A stretch of 64,000 nt of DNA from AC-32 sp038237925. GTDB taxonomy: Bacteria; Actinomycetota; Thermoleophilia; Gaiellales; Gaiellaceae. Each line of letters begins with the position of its first letter. Position 1 is the first letter of the stretch. The stretch is taken from NCBI GenBank assembly GCA_038237925.1, contig JBBRYF010000002.1, positions 101,542 to 165,541 on the forward strand, in the 5' to 3' direction. Below, in pieces: positions 8,815 to 16,676 of the stretch. Made by a program: the position numbers and the translations under genes. Below the pieces are notes generated by a model, which did not search any database, was not told where the DNA came from, and saw nothing but the letters and a program-made list of their open reading frames with translations.

Positions 8815-10141
8815 CGGCGTACGCCGGCAGCTTGACGCCGAAGTGCTCGAGCGCAAGCGGGGCGAGGTCGACGATCCGCCTCGGCTCGCCCTCGATCCCG
8901 ACGGTCAGGATCGGCACCTCGGAGTCGCCGGCCTCCAGCGAGCCGTGGCTGCCGCCGCCGAGATGGCTGTGGCCGGCGAGATCAGTCAGCTCGACGCCGA
9001 GCGGCGGCGAGACGAGCAGCTCGCCGGCGTTCGGGTTGGCAAGCGCCGCCCACACCCGCTCGAGCGCGTCGGGCTGGTCGAGCAGCGAGAGGTCGCCGCT
9101 CGTCCGCCAGGCGCCGTCTGCCGGCGAGAAGCGGAGCTCCTCGCCTTCGCGCCGTGCCACCGCCTCGCCGTCCTCGCGGTAGAGCACGACCTCTGCCGCG
9201 GGCGAGCCGTCGAGCCGGCGCGCGAGCTCGCCCGTGTCCTCGCGGCATTCGGGTAGCCGGTAGACCATGCCGGCGCGGTTCGACGCGGTCACGAGCACGC
9301 CCTCGACGCCGGGCAGGGAGGCGTGGAGGGAGACCGCACGGTCGACACGCGTCTGGCCGTGGTCCGAGCAGACGACGAGCGCGTAGCGCTCGAGGAACTC
9401 GTCGGGACCGCCGGCCGCCTCGATCAGCGCCCCGATCGCGGCGTCGCTGCGGGCGAGCGCCTCCTGCGTCCCCCCCGGCCCCAGCGCGTGCGAGGCGAAG
9501 TCGTAATCCGGGAGGTAGTAGACGAGCAGGTCGAAGCCGTCGCGCGTGACCAGCCAGCGGCCGACGTAGGCGGCGTAGGCGTCGATCGAGCCCGTCGAGC
9601 GGCCGGAGACCGCGACCGGCGCGCCGGTCACCTCCGATTCGAACAGGCTGTAGAAGAAGAACTCCTTCGGCCCGTAGGCCGGGCGCGTGAAGCCGGGCAG
9701 CAACGGCAGGTGAGGCGTGCGGCCGCGGTAGCAGGTGATGTTGACCGCGGCGGTCGTCAGGCCCGCGTCCTCGAGCGCCTCGTAGACGGTCACCGCGTCT
9801 CGGCCGAGGTGCTGCTCGTTCATGTTGAAGATCGCGTCGAGGATCGAGCGCCGGGCTCCGGCCGCCCGGATCGCCGCGAACGACGAGCCGTACTCGACCA
9901 GGCGCTGCTCGCCGCGATGCCACCAGACGAGGTGCGGGATGCGGTGCACGTCGGGGTGCGCGCCGGTCGCGATCGACGAGAGGCAGACCGGCGTGAGCGA
10001 CGGAAAGGTCGAGACGCCGCGGCGGTAGGTGCCGTGGCGGGCGAGGAACGCGAGCGCCGGCGCCGACTCTGTCGCGACCGCGTCCTCGAACACGTCGGGC
10101 GTGAGGCCGTCGATGACGGCCAGGATCAGCTTCTTGCGCAC
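8804..10141 (-). CDS. Alkaline phosphatase superfamily phosphodiesterase/nucleotide pyrophosphatase
   Basis: A 445-aa protein of the type I phosphodiesterase group. Expected metal and catalytic positions are seen: LILAVIDGLTPD (first Asp), STFPSLTPVC (nucleophile Thr), DYDFASHALGP, VVCSDHGQT and HSHLGGGSHGS. No signal peptide is visible, so action at the cytoplasmic side is likely. GTG start at 10141 abuts the upstream TAG (1-nt overlap). Substrate may be nucleotides, phosphoglycerol or phospholipid head groups; this cannot be resolved. Confidence 0.82.
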   Translation of the reverse strand: MRKKLILAVIDGLTPDVFEDAVATESAPALAFLARHGTYRRGVSTFPSLTPVCLSSIATGAHPDVHRIPHLVWWHRGEQRLVEYGSSFAAIRAAGARRSILDAIFNMNEQHLGRDAVTVYEALEDAGLTTAAVNITCYRGRTPHLPLLPGFTRPAYGPKEFFFYSLFESEVTGAPVAVSGRSTGSIDAYAAYVGRWLVTRDGFDLLVYYLPDYDFASHALGPGGTQEALARSDAAIGALIEAAGGPDEFLERYALVVCSDHGQTRVDRAVSLHASLPGVEGVLVTASNRAGMVYRLPECREDTGELARRLDGSPAAEVVLYREDGEAVARREGEELRFSPADGAWRTSGDLSLLDQPDALERVWAALANPNAGELLVSPPLGVELTDLAGHSHLGGGSHGSLEAGDSEVPILTVGIEGEPRRIVDLAPLALEHFGVKLPAYADAA

Positions 10142-10560
10142 TAGTCGCGCGCGAGGCTACGGAGACCCGCGTAGCGCTCCGGCTGCCGGCGCCGCGCCCG
10201 GGCCGCGAGCGCAGGGAGCGCGACCGCTTCGAGGTAGCCGACGGCCGGGACGAGCGCCAGAGCCGCAAGGGCCAGCGCTCCGAGGCCGACGAGCGCCGCC
10301 GTGCCGCCTCGGGTCCCGCCGCGCCGCAGGGTGCCCGCGACGAGCGCCGCGACCACGACCGCGCCGAGGGCGCCGCCGATGCCGCCGGCCACGGCCTCGT
10401 GCCAACCGCCGATCACATAGCCGAGCGCAGCTCCAACGGCTACGGCGACGATCGCGACGACGACCGCAAGCAAGCGGCGCGGCGCGCTCAGCGCCGAGAG
10501 CAGGCCGCCGATGCCGATCCCGACCCCGAGGGCGAGTCCAATGCGGTAGGCCTCCCACAT
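10141..10560 (-). CDS. Small glycine-rich integral membrane protein
   Basis: A 139-aa hydrophobic protein with four or so transmembrane segments full of Gly/Ala (LALGVGIGIGGLLSAL, GGIGGALGAVVVAALVAG, GLGALALAALALVPAVGYLE) and a basic C-terminal tail. I do not recognise the family. First gene of the minus-strand run that continues through the phosphodiesterase, pcm and glycosylation genes; divergent from the thioredoxin-fold gene. Confidence 0.6.
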   Translation of the reverse strand: MWEAYRIGLALGVGIGIGGLLSALSAPRRLLAVVVAIVAVAVGAALGYVIGGWHEAVAGGIGGALGAVVVAALVAGTLRRGGTRGGTAALVGLGALALAALALVPAVGYLEAVALPALAARARRRQPERYAGLRSLARD

Positions 10561-10617
10561 CTCGGCCTGAGTCTACCGCCGGGTTTAGCAGGCGCGTTTG
10601 CAGGGAAAAGGCTCACC

Positions 10618-10902
10618 GTGGCAACCGACTCCCGCCCGCTGCTCGTCTTCTTCGGCGCCACCGAATCCGGTCCCGCTCGCCGCATGGAGAGCCTGATGGC
10701 GCACCTCGCGCGCAAGGAGCGCGACCGCCTGCGCGTGACCTCGGTCGACATCAACGAGCAGCCGGAGCTCGCCGAGCGCTTCCTCGTCCGGACGGTTCCG
10801 ACGCTGGCGCTCGTGAAGGGCAAGCGGGTCGTCGAGCGGCTCGAGGGCCGCGCGAGCGCGCCGAGGATCGAACGGATGCTCGAGCCTCACCTCGCCACCT
10901 AG
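10618..10902 (+). CDS. Thioredoxin-fold protein lacking the CxxC pair
   Basis: A 94-aa protein with thioredoxin layout: central strand PLLVFFGATESGPARRM, DINEQPELAERFLVRTVPTLALVKGK with the cis-Pro, and the closing helix. The position of the redox CGPC motif reads ESGPA, so it has no redox cysteines and cannot act as a disulfide reductase. The GTG start at 10618 follows an AAAAGG-type ribosome binding site; in-frame upstream sequence is shadow of the divergent gene. Probably a binding or scaffold role. Confidence 0.75.
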   Translation: MATDSRPLLVFFGATESGPARRMESLMAHLARKERDRLRVTSVDINEQPELAERFLVRTVPTLALVKGKRVVERLEGRASAPRIERMLEPHLAT

Positions 10903-11028
10903 GAGGGGTTGGCGGAACGCCGCCCGCTCTCGGGGCGCGATGGCCGTTCCGAGGCAAGGACGCAGGGAGTGCTCTAGGAAACCGCGCACCGCGGCGGGCC
11001 GTATGTGCCTCCTGAGGAGAGGAGGAAC

Positions 11029-11466
11029 ATGCGCAAGACACTGATCGCAATCCTGGTCGCCACCGTCTCGCTGGTCGGAGTTCTGACAGCGGGAGCCGCG
11101 ACTACCGGCACCACGAAGCTCGAAGCGACGCTCAAGGGCGCGAACGAGCGACCCGCCGCCGCCGCGGCGAACCGCGGCAAGGTAGAGCTCCGGCTGACCG
11201 CTGCCACCGGCAAGGTCTGCTGGGACTTCAAGCTCACGAAGATCGACGGCAAGGCCATGCAGGCCCACATCCACAAGGGTGGGAAGGGCGTGGCGGGGAA
11301 CGTCGTCGTCCCGCTTGGCGCGAACTACAAGCGCCAAGGCTGCACCAGGGCGGCAAAGGCGCTCGTCAGGGCGATTCTGAAGAGGCCCCGCGCCTACTAC
11401 GTGAACGTGCACAACGCGAAGCATCCGGCCGGCGCGATGCGCGGCCAGCTGGCTCGGGAGGCCTAG
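11029..11466 (+). CDS. Secreted CHRD domain protein
   Basis: A 145-aa exported protein: signal peptide at about residues 1-25 (basic MRK start, hydrophobic core, AGAA), then a CHRD domain beginning TKLEATLKGANERP and including KVCWDFKL, QAHIHKGGKG and YYVNVHNAKHPAGAMRGQL. CHRD domains (from chordin) are extracytoplasmic beta domains of unclear bacterial role. The start is fixed by a strong GGAGAGGAGG ribosome binding site just upstream of ATG 11029. Stands alone, between a thioredoxin-fold gene and a GC-rich stem-loop. Confidence 0.88.
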   Translation: MRKTLIAILVATVSLVGVLTAGAATTGTTKLEATLKGANERPAAAAANRGKVELRLTAATGKVCWDFKLTKIDGKAMQAHIHKGGKGVAGNVVVPLGANYKRQGCTRAAKALVRAILKRPRAYYVNVHNAKHPAGAMRGQLAREA

Positions 11467-11485
11467 GCCCCTCACGAACGGGGCC
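11466..11485 (+). terminator. GC-rich stem-loop after CHRD gene
   Basis: Six-bp stem GGCCCC/GGGGCC with an 8-nt loop directly behind the TAG of the CHRD gene, followed by a second CCCGG...CCGGG stem. No U-tract is present, so termination here is only likely, not certain. It separates two convergent genes. Confidence 0.5.
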
Positions 11486-11519
11486 CGGTGGACCCTCGCC
11501 GCCGGGCTCCAATCGTTCT

Positions 11520-12632
11520 CTAGGGCTGCTCTAGGCGGCGGATCACGTCGAGGCCGAACTCGGCCGCGCGGGCGCCGTCGACCACGCGGTGGTCGAAGGT
11601 GACGGCGATCGTGCCGACCGGGCGCGCCTGGATCTCGCCGCCGCGGACGACCGCGCGCTCGCCCACTCGGCCGATGCTGAGAATCGCGACCTCCGGGTGA
11701 TTCACGATCGGCGTCGTCAGCAGGCCGCCGAGCTTGCCGGCGCTCGTAACTGTGAAGGTCGAGCCGCGCAGCTCCTCGGGCTTCAGCTTGCCGGCGCGCG
11801 CGGCTTCGGCGAGTCGGTCGATCTCGGTCTCGAGCTCGTCGAGGCTCGTGGAGTCGCAGCCGCGGACGACCGGTACGACGAGCCCCTGCTCGGTCTGGAC
11901 CGCGAGGCCGAGGTCGTAGCGGTCGAGGTAGACGATCTCGTCGCCCTCGAGGCGCGCGTTCAGCTCCGGGAACTCGCGCAGGCTCTCGGCGACGGCCTTC
12001 AACACCGTCGGCAGGAGACGCTTGCGGTCGACCGAGCCGAAGTCGCACTCCTCGACCCAGGTCACCGGCGGAACCTCGCGGTGCGCGCGGGCCATGTGCT
12101 CGGCGACGAGCCGCCGCACGCCGCGGAGCGACTCACGCCGTCCCTCCGAGCCGTGGCCCAGGGACAGTCCCTCGGCCGTGGCCGATCGGCGCACGTCGTC
12201 TTCGGTCACCCGCCCCTGCGGCCCTGTTCCCTCGACGGAACCAAGCTCGACGCCGAGCTCCTTGGCCATGCGCCTGACGAGCGGGGTCGCCCGCGCGCGG
12301 TCCTGGCCAGGTCCTGGGGACTGTCCCTGGGCCACGTCCGGAACGGACGGGGCGGGCTCGGCTCGCGGCTGGTCGTCGGCGGGCGGCCCGGCGCCGTCGT
12401 CGCCGATCACGACGAGCACGGTCCCGACGGGGACGACGTCGCCCTCGGCGACGAGGATGCGCGCGACCTTGCCCGCTGCGGGCGAGGGGATCTCGACGGT
12501 CGTCTTGTCGGTCTGGATCTCGACCAGCGGATCGTCCTCGGCGACCTCCTGCCCCTCGGAGACGAGCCAGCGCGCGACCTCGCCTTCCGTCAGGCCCTCG
12601 CCGAGATCCGGAAGCTTGAATTCGTAGGCCAC
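11520..12632 (-). CDS. Dihydrolipoamide acyltransferase (E2) of branched-chain 2-oxoacid dehydrogenase complex
   Basis: E2 core enzyme of 370 aa. An N-terminal lipoyl domain carries the lipoylated lysine in IQTDKTTVEIP (Lys43). The peripheral subunit-binding domain (ATPLVRRMAKELGVEL...GPQGRVTEDDV) lies near residues 120-155, and the CoA acyltransferase domain ends with the catalytic DHRVVDGA. GTG start at 12632. The linkers on both sides of the subunit-binding domain are encoded by copies of a palindromic repeat also found at 30.1-30.3 kb. Partners E1 alpha and E1 beta are upstream in the same run; E3 is not in the window. Confidence 0.92.
   Translation of the reverse strand: MAYEFKLPDLGEGLTEGEVARWLVSEGQEVAEDDPLVEIQTDKTTVEIPSPAAGKVARILVAEGDVVPVGTVLVVIGDDGAGPPADDQPRAEPAPSVPDVAQGQSPGPGQDRARATPLVRRMAKELGVELGSVEGTGPQGRVTEDDVRRSATAEGLSLGHGSEGRRESLRGVRRLVAEHMARAHREVPPVTWVEECDFGSVDRKRLLPTVLKAVAESLREFPELNARLEGDEIVYLDRYDLGLAVQTEQGLVVPVVRGCDSTSLDELETEIDRLAEAARAGKLKPEELRGSTFTVTSAGKLGGLLTTPIVNHPEVAILSIGRVGERAVVRGGEIQARPVGTIAVTFDHRVVDGARAAEFGLDVIRRLEQP
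12155..12177 (-). repeat. REP-like palindrome copy A1 (in E2 linker)
   Basis: Contains the palindrome AGGGACAGTCCCT plus flanking CTCGGCC. It lies in frame in the E2 gene and encodes part of the linker after the subunit-binding domain. It is the inverse orientation of copy A2 and nearly identical to the intergenic copy at 30137-30160. Confidence 0.75.
12313..12352 (+). repeat. REP-like palindrome copy A2 (in E2 linker)
   Basis: Contains GGGACTGTCCCT followed 8-9 nt later by a second dyad GTCCGGAACGGACGGGG. It is in frame in E2 and encodes the linker before the subunit-binding domain. The same two-part unit recurs at 30228-30269. Confidence 0.78.
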
Positions 12633-12643
12633 GGCCCGAGTTT

Positions 12644-13507
12644 CTACCGGATCGCGTCGTCGCGAAGGATCGCGTGCACGCCGAGGACGCCGTTCACGAC
12701 CTGGGTCACGCGCAGGTCGACCGCGACGCTGGCGAGCGCTACCGCGTCAGGCCCGGTCAGCCCGAGCTCGCGATCCAGCAGTGCGAGCATCCCGTCGACG
12801 GCGACGCGGGCCGCCAGCCCGAGGTGCTCGTCGAAGCCGAGCGTCAGCCAGGCATCCGCGAGCCGGGCGCAAGGCCACTCGAGCGGCATGTCGTCACGCA
12901 GCGAGAGCGACAGCTCGGCGCTGACCGGCGCCTCGATCGCCGTGCCGGAGATCTCGCCGTCCCCCTGCGCCGCATGGCCGTCGCCCGCCGAGAAGAGCGC
13001 CCGGTCGACCGGGATCGGCAGGAAGAGCGTCGTTCCGGCGACGAGCTCCTTGCAGTCCATGTTCCCGCCGGAACGACGAGGAGGCCCGGTCGAGTGGACC
13101 CCCGGCTCCGGCGGCGGCATGCCCATCACGCCCAGGAACGGCGCCAGCGTGACTTCGCAGCCGAGCGCGCGCCCGACGCTCCCCTCGAGCTCCCAGTGCA
13201 CCGCGTGGTTCTCGCCGCCGTGCGTGACTCCCCACGCGCCGGGCTCGACCGACTCGACACGCACCGCGAGCGTCTGGCCGGCCGTCGCGCCCAGCACGGC
13301 GAGCGGCCCCGCCAAAGCGTGGCCGGTGTCGAGCTCGGGACTCCGCGGCGCGACTTCCTCGTCCGGCCCGAGGTCCCACGAGTGGTTCGGCACCGAGAAC
13401 CGCACGTGGTCGCCGGACCGCACTTCGAGCACGGGCTCGAGCTCGCGCGAGAAGTAGCCGTGCAACACGCGAGCCTCGAGCGGCAACTCGTGCAACGTCG
13501 TCTTCAT
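12644..13507 (-). CDS. Acetamidase/formamidase family protein
   Basis: A 287-aa FmdA/AmdA-family amidase, which hydrolyses short amides to ammonia and the acid. Family motifs: GYFSRELEPVLEVRSGDHV near the start, HSTGPPRRSGGNMDCKEL in the middle, then FLPIPVDRALFSAGDGHAAQGDGE. ATG at 13507 meets the GNAT stop as TGATG. It sits between the E1 and E2 genes of a 2-oxoacid dehydrogenase, an unusual place. Actual amide substrate unknown. Confidence 0.88.
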   Translation of the reverse strand: MKTTLHELPLEARVLHGYFSRELEPVLEVRSGDHVRFSVPNHSWDLGPDEEVAPRSPELDTGHALAGPLAVLGATAGQTLAVRVESVEPGAWGVTHGGENHAVHWELEGSVGRALGCEVTLAPFLGVMGMPPPEPGVHSTGPPRRSGGNMDCKELVAGTTLFLPIPVDRALFSAGDGHAAQGDGEISGTAIEAPVSAELSLSLRDDMPLEWPCARLADAWLTLGFDEHLGLAARVAVDGMLALLDRELGLTGPDAVALASVAVDLRVTQVVNGVLGVHAILRDDAIR

Positions 13508-14130
13508 CACCCGAGGACGCGGTTGCCAACCGCGTCGAACGCCTCGAGCCGAGCGCCGGCCGAGGGCGTCCCCTCGAGCTCCTCGCGCAGGAGCGCGAGG
13601 ACGACCGCGTCGGCCCGCAGCGGCTTGCCGGAGGCATGGAAGGTTCCGCGCAGCGTTCCCTCCTCGACGAATCCGAGCTTGCGCGGGATCGCGAGACTCG
13701 GCCCGTTCTCGGGGTCGGCCCGGATCTCGACCCGCTCCACCTCGCACACTTCGAACGCCACACGCGTGAGCGCCGCCGTCGCCTCGGTGGTCAGCCCCTC
13801 GCCGGCCCGGCCGGCGCGGATCCAGTAGCCGATCTCGAACACGCCCTCGCCGCGACGCGTGTGCAGCCCGGTCCCGCCGAGCACCTCCGACTCGTCCCGC
13901 GAGAAGATCCCGTAGATGAAGTTCTGCCCGAGATCGAAGTCCCCCCGGAAGCGTCGCAGCAGCTCCACGGTTTCCTCGAGCGGCATCGGCAGCTCGTGCG
14001 CCCACGGCAGCCACGGACGCAGGTGCTCGAGGCTCGAGTCGACGGCTTCCTTGGAGAGCGGCGCGTCGACCGGCTCCCAGCAACGCACGACCAGGCGCTC
14101 GGTGACGATCCTGTAGGGCGGCGTGTTCAG
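13507..14130 (-). CDS. GNAT family acetyltransferase (RimJ/RimL type)
   Basis: About 207 aa with the RimJ/RimL pattern: TERLVVRCWEPVD at the start, GIFSRDESEVLGG, then FEIGYWIRAGRAGEGLTTEA (acetyl-CoA loop) and NGPSLAIPRKLGF. Transfers acetyl groups to protein N-termini or small amines; target unknown. No ATG, GTG or TTG exists between the upstream E1 beta stop and the conserved TERL motif, so the likely start is CTG 14130, which overlaps the TGA of E1 beta as CTGA. Confidence 0.82.
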   Translation of the reverse strand: MNTPPYRIVTERLVVRCWEPVDAPLSKEAVDSSLEHLRPWLPWAHELPMPLEETVELLRRFRGDFDLGQNFIYGIFSRDESEVLGGTGLHTRRGEGVFEIGYWIRAGRAGEGLTTEATAALTRVAFEVCEVERVEIRADPENGPSLAIPRKLGFVEEGTLRGTFHASGKPLRADAVVLALLREELEGTPSAGARLEAFDAVGNRVLG

Positions 14131-15101
14131 AACTCGAGCAGCTTCCGCGCCGCGTCGGCGACGCGCTCGGCCGACGGCATGTACGCGTCCTCGATCTGCC
14201 AGTACGGATACGGCACGTCGTAGCCCGTCACGCGGACGATCGGCGCGCGCAGGTCGAGCATCGCCTTCTCGGCGAGGATCGCCGCGAGCTCGGCCCCATA
14301 CCCGGCCGTGCGCGGCGCCTCCTGCACGATCACGACGCGCCCCGTCTTCGCGGCGGCGGCGAGCAGCGCCTCCTCGTCGAGCGGCTTCAGCGTGCGGATA
14401 TCGAGCACCTCGACCGACGCCTCGTCCGCGAGCGCGTCGGCCGCGGCCTCGGCAACCGGCACCATCGCCCCGTACGCGACGAAGGTCAGGTCGTCGCCAT
14501 CGCGCACCGTCCGCGCCTGCCCGAGCGGAACGACGTGCTCGCCCTCCGGCACCTCGCCGCGCATCGTGCGGTAGTGCAGCTTCGGCTCCAGCACGATCAC
14601 AGGATCCGGATCGCGGATCGCCGCGGCGAGCAGCCCCTTCGCGTCGGCCGGAGTCGACGGGATTGCCACCTTCACCCCGGGCGTGTGGACGTAGTACGCC
14701 TCGGGCGAGTCGTCGTGCAGCTCGGGCGCGCGCACCCCACCGCCGTACGGCATCCGCACGACGAGCGGGAACTGCATCGCGCCGCCGGTGCGCCAGCGGT
14801 AGCGCCCCACGTGCGTGATCAGCTGGTCGAGGCACGGGTAGGAGAACGCGTCGTACTGCATCTCGCAGACCGGCCGCCAGCCGGCCATGCAGAGGCCGAC
14901 CGCCGACCCGAGGATCCCCGCCTCCGCGAGCGGCGTGTCGACGCAGCGGTCCGGGCCGAAGCGATCGCGCAGCCCGGCCGTCGCGCGAAAGACGCCGCCC
15001 GCGCGGCCGACGTCCTCGCCCATCACCATCACGTCGGGATCGCGCTCGAGCTCGACGTGGAAGGCGTCGTTGACGGCTTCGACGAGCGTCAGCTCAGCCA
15101 T
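14127..15101 (-). CDS. 2-oxoisovalerate/branched-chain 2-oxoacid dehydrogenase E1 beta subunit
   Basis: Transketolase-like beta subunit of 324 aa, starting MAELTLVEAVNDAFHVEL. Motifs GEDVGRAGGVFRAT, TPLAEAGILGSAVGL, LPLVVRMP-type loop (FPLVVRMPYGGGVRAPELHD) and VVIVQEAPRTAGYGAE identify the E1 beta family. It overlaps the E1 alpha gene by 8 bp. With E1 alpha and E2 it decarboxylates branched-chain 2-oxoacids (or pyruvate) to acyl-CoA. Confidence 0.93.
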   Translation of the reverse strand: MAELTLVEAVNDAFHVELERDPDVMVMGEDVGRAGGVFRATAGLRDRFGPDRCVDTPLAEAGILGSAVGLCMAGWRPVCEMQYDAFSYPCLDQLITHVGRYRWRTGGAMQFPLVVRMPYGGGVRAPELHDDSPEAYYVHTPGVKVAIPSTPADAKGLLAAAIRDPDPVIVLEPKLHYRTMRGEVPEGEHVVPLGQARTVRDGDDLTFVAYGAMVPVAEAAADALADEASVEVLDIRTLKPLDEEALLAAAAKTGRVVIVQEAPRTAGYGAELAAILAEKAMLDLRAPIVRVTGYDVPYPYWQIEDAYMPSAERVADAARKLLEF

Positions 15102-16161
15102 CGAGCACCCTCCGCAGCTCGGCGAGGTCGGCCTCGAACGAGGCGGGCGGGTCGGCGTAAGCACGCGAGAAGAGCAACGAGGGGTCGGCGGGCGGCTCCG
15201 CCTCGGCCGCGGCGATCCCGGCGCGCATCAGGTCGGCCGCCTCCGCGCGCACGGCTTCCGCGGCGTCGTCGGACAGCAGCCCGAGCCGGCGCAGGTACGC
15301 CTCGTAGCGGCCGACGCACTCGCGCTGCCGCTCCTCCGCCACGCGCTCGAGGTCGATGTACGCGGCCGGGTCGTCGGCGGTCGCGTGCGGCGCCGCGCGG
15401 TAGGTGACGGCCTCGATCAGCGTCGGCCCTTCGCCCGCCCGCGCCCGCGCGACCGCCTCCCGCGTCGCCTCGTAGACGGCCAGCACGTCGCCGCCGTCGA
15501 CGCGCACGCCGGGGATCCCGTAGCCGACCGCCTTGTCCGCGAGCGTCTCCGCAGCGGTCTGTGCCGAGAGCGGGGTCGAGATCGCCCACTGGTTGTTGTT
15601 GCAGAAGAGGACGAGCGGCGCCCGCATCACGGCCGCGAAGTTCGCGCCTTCGTGGAAGGCGCCCTCGGAGGTGGCGCCGTCGCCGAAGTAGGCAATCGCA
15701 CAACTCGGCTCGCCGCGCAGCTTCTTGCCCCAGGCGAGCCCGGCCGCGTGGGGCACGTGCGTGGCGATCGGAACGCAGATCGAGGCGACGTTCCACTCGG
15801 CCGGGTTCCACCAGCCCGTGGGATGGCCGCGCCACCACGAGAGGATCGTCGCGGCCGGCATCCCGCGCAGCAGGCCGATCGCCGACTCGCGGTAGCTCGG
15901 GAAGATCCAGTCCTCGCGCTCGAGCGCGTGCACCGACCCCACCTGCATCGCCTCGTGACCCCAGAAGATCGCGTAGGTGCCGATGCGGCCCTGGCTGTGG
16001 TAGACGACCGAGCGCTCGTCGTAGGTCCGCAGCAGGACGAGCCGGCGGTGAAGCTCGAGCAGATCCCCCTCGGAGAGCCCCTCGACCTCGCCGTCCGGAA
16101 CGCTCTCGCCGTCGCCGATCACGCGCCGCAGGTCGCGCTCGGCCGGAAGCACAGAGGCCAT
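15094..16161 (-). CDS. 2-oxoisovalerate/branched-chain 2-oxoacid dehydrogenase E1 alpha subunit
   Basis: A 355-aa thiamin-diphosphate-binding alpha subunit. The TPP motif runs from GDGATSEGAFHEG to NNNQWAIS, and YHSQGRIGTYAIFWGHEAMQ and PHATADDP are typical of the branched-chain/BkdA group. ATG start at 16161. Substrate preference between branched-chain 2-oxoacids and pyruvate cannot be fixed by eye, but the alpha/beta heterodimer with this spacing favours the branched-chain type. Confidence 0.92.
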   Translation of the reverse strand: MASVLPAERDLRRVIGDGESVPDGEVEGLSEGDLLELHRRLVLLRTYDERSVVYHSQGRIGTYAIFWGHEAMQVGSVHALEREDWIFPSYRESAIGLLRGMPAATILSWWRGHPTGWWNPAEWNVASICVPIATHVPHAAGLAWGKKLRGEPSCAIAYFGDGATSEGAFHEGANFAAVMRAPLVLFCNNNQWAISTPLSAQTAAETLADKAVGYGIPGVRVDGGDVLAVYEATREAVARARAGEGPTLIEAVTYRAAPHATADDPAAYIDLERVAEERQRECVGRYEAYLRRLGLLSDDAAEAVRAEAADLMRAGIAAAEAEPPADPSLLFSRAYADPPASFEADLAELRRVLDG

Positions 16162-16173
16162 AACGCCGCGAAT

Positions 16174-16659
16174 CTACCCGACGGCGCGCCGGGCGACCCA
16201 CACGACGACCGCCAGCGCGCCGATCGCCGCGACCACGCCGGCCAGCTCCAACCCGACGCCGCCGCTCACGCGCGCGCCGGCCGCGACGACGACCACGGCC
16301 GCGACGACGGTCGCGGCCACGCACGCGAACAGCACCGTCGCGGGCCGGCGCGCGCCGACGCCCGGCGGCGACCACGCCGGCACGCGGGGCTCCACCGACC
16401 ACCACGCGAGCTCGGCCGCGAGCAGCAGGCCGCCCGCCACCAACGGCGTCCACGCGTCGAGTTTGTCGGGGCCGAGCTCGAGCCGGATCGCCTGCTGCAC
16501 GCCGAGCAACCCGATGCCGACGGCGAGCGCCGCGCTCCAGCGAAGCAGCAGGCCGGCGAGCAGCATCGCGAGCGCAGACGCGCCGAGCGTGAGGAGCAGG
16601 AGCTCGTGGCCTCCCGCGCGCAGGACGCCGGCTTCGACGAGCCCCGCCGCCACGAGCAC
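16174..16659 (-). CDS. Small membrane protein downstream of DUF58 gene
   Basis: About 161 aa with five hydrophobic segments (LLLLTLGASALAMLLAGLLL, AALAVGIGLLGV, LVAGGLLLAAELAWW, VLFACVAATVVAAVVVVAAG, LAGVVAAIGALAVVVWVA). No family recognised. No ATG is available; GTG 16659 is the first reasonable start after the DUF58 stop at 16677. Its position behind MoxR and DUF58 suggests a membrane part of the same system, where a transglutaminase-like protein is often found instead. Confidence 0.6.
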   Translation of the reverse strand: MLVAAGLVEAGVLRAGGHELLLLTLGASALAMLLAGLLLRWSAALAVGIGLLGVQQAIRLELGPDKLDAWTPLVAGGLLLAAELAWWSVEPRVPAWSPPGVGARRPATVLFACVAATVVAAVVVVAAGARVSGGVGLELAGVVAAIGALAVVVWVARRAVG

Positions 16660-16676
16660 CGAGGCGGCCGCGGTCG

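Noticed and set aside
12155..12352. A MITE carrying the E2 subunit-binding domain between A1 and A2
   Set aside because: The enclosed domain is an essential, conserved part of E2, so two independent insertions in the linkers are more plausible than one transposed unit.
11589..13457. 622-aa plus-strand frame over E2 and acetamidase
   Set aside because: Both opposite-strand genes have clear catalytic motifs; this frame is their shadow.
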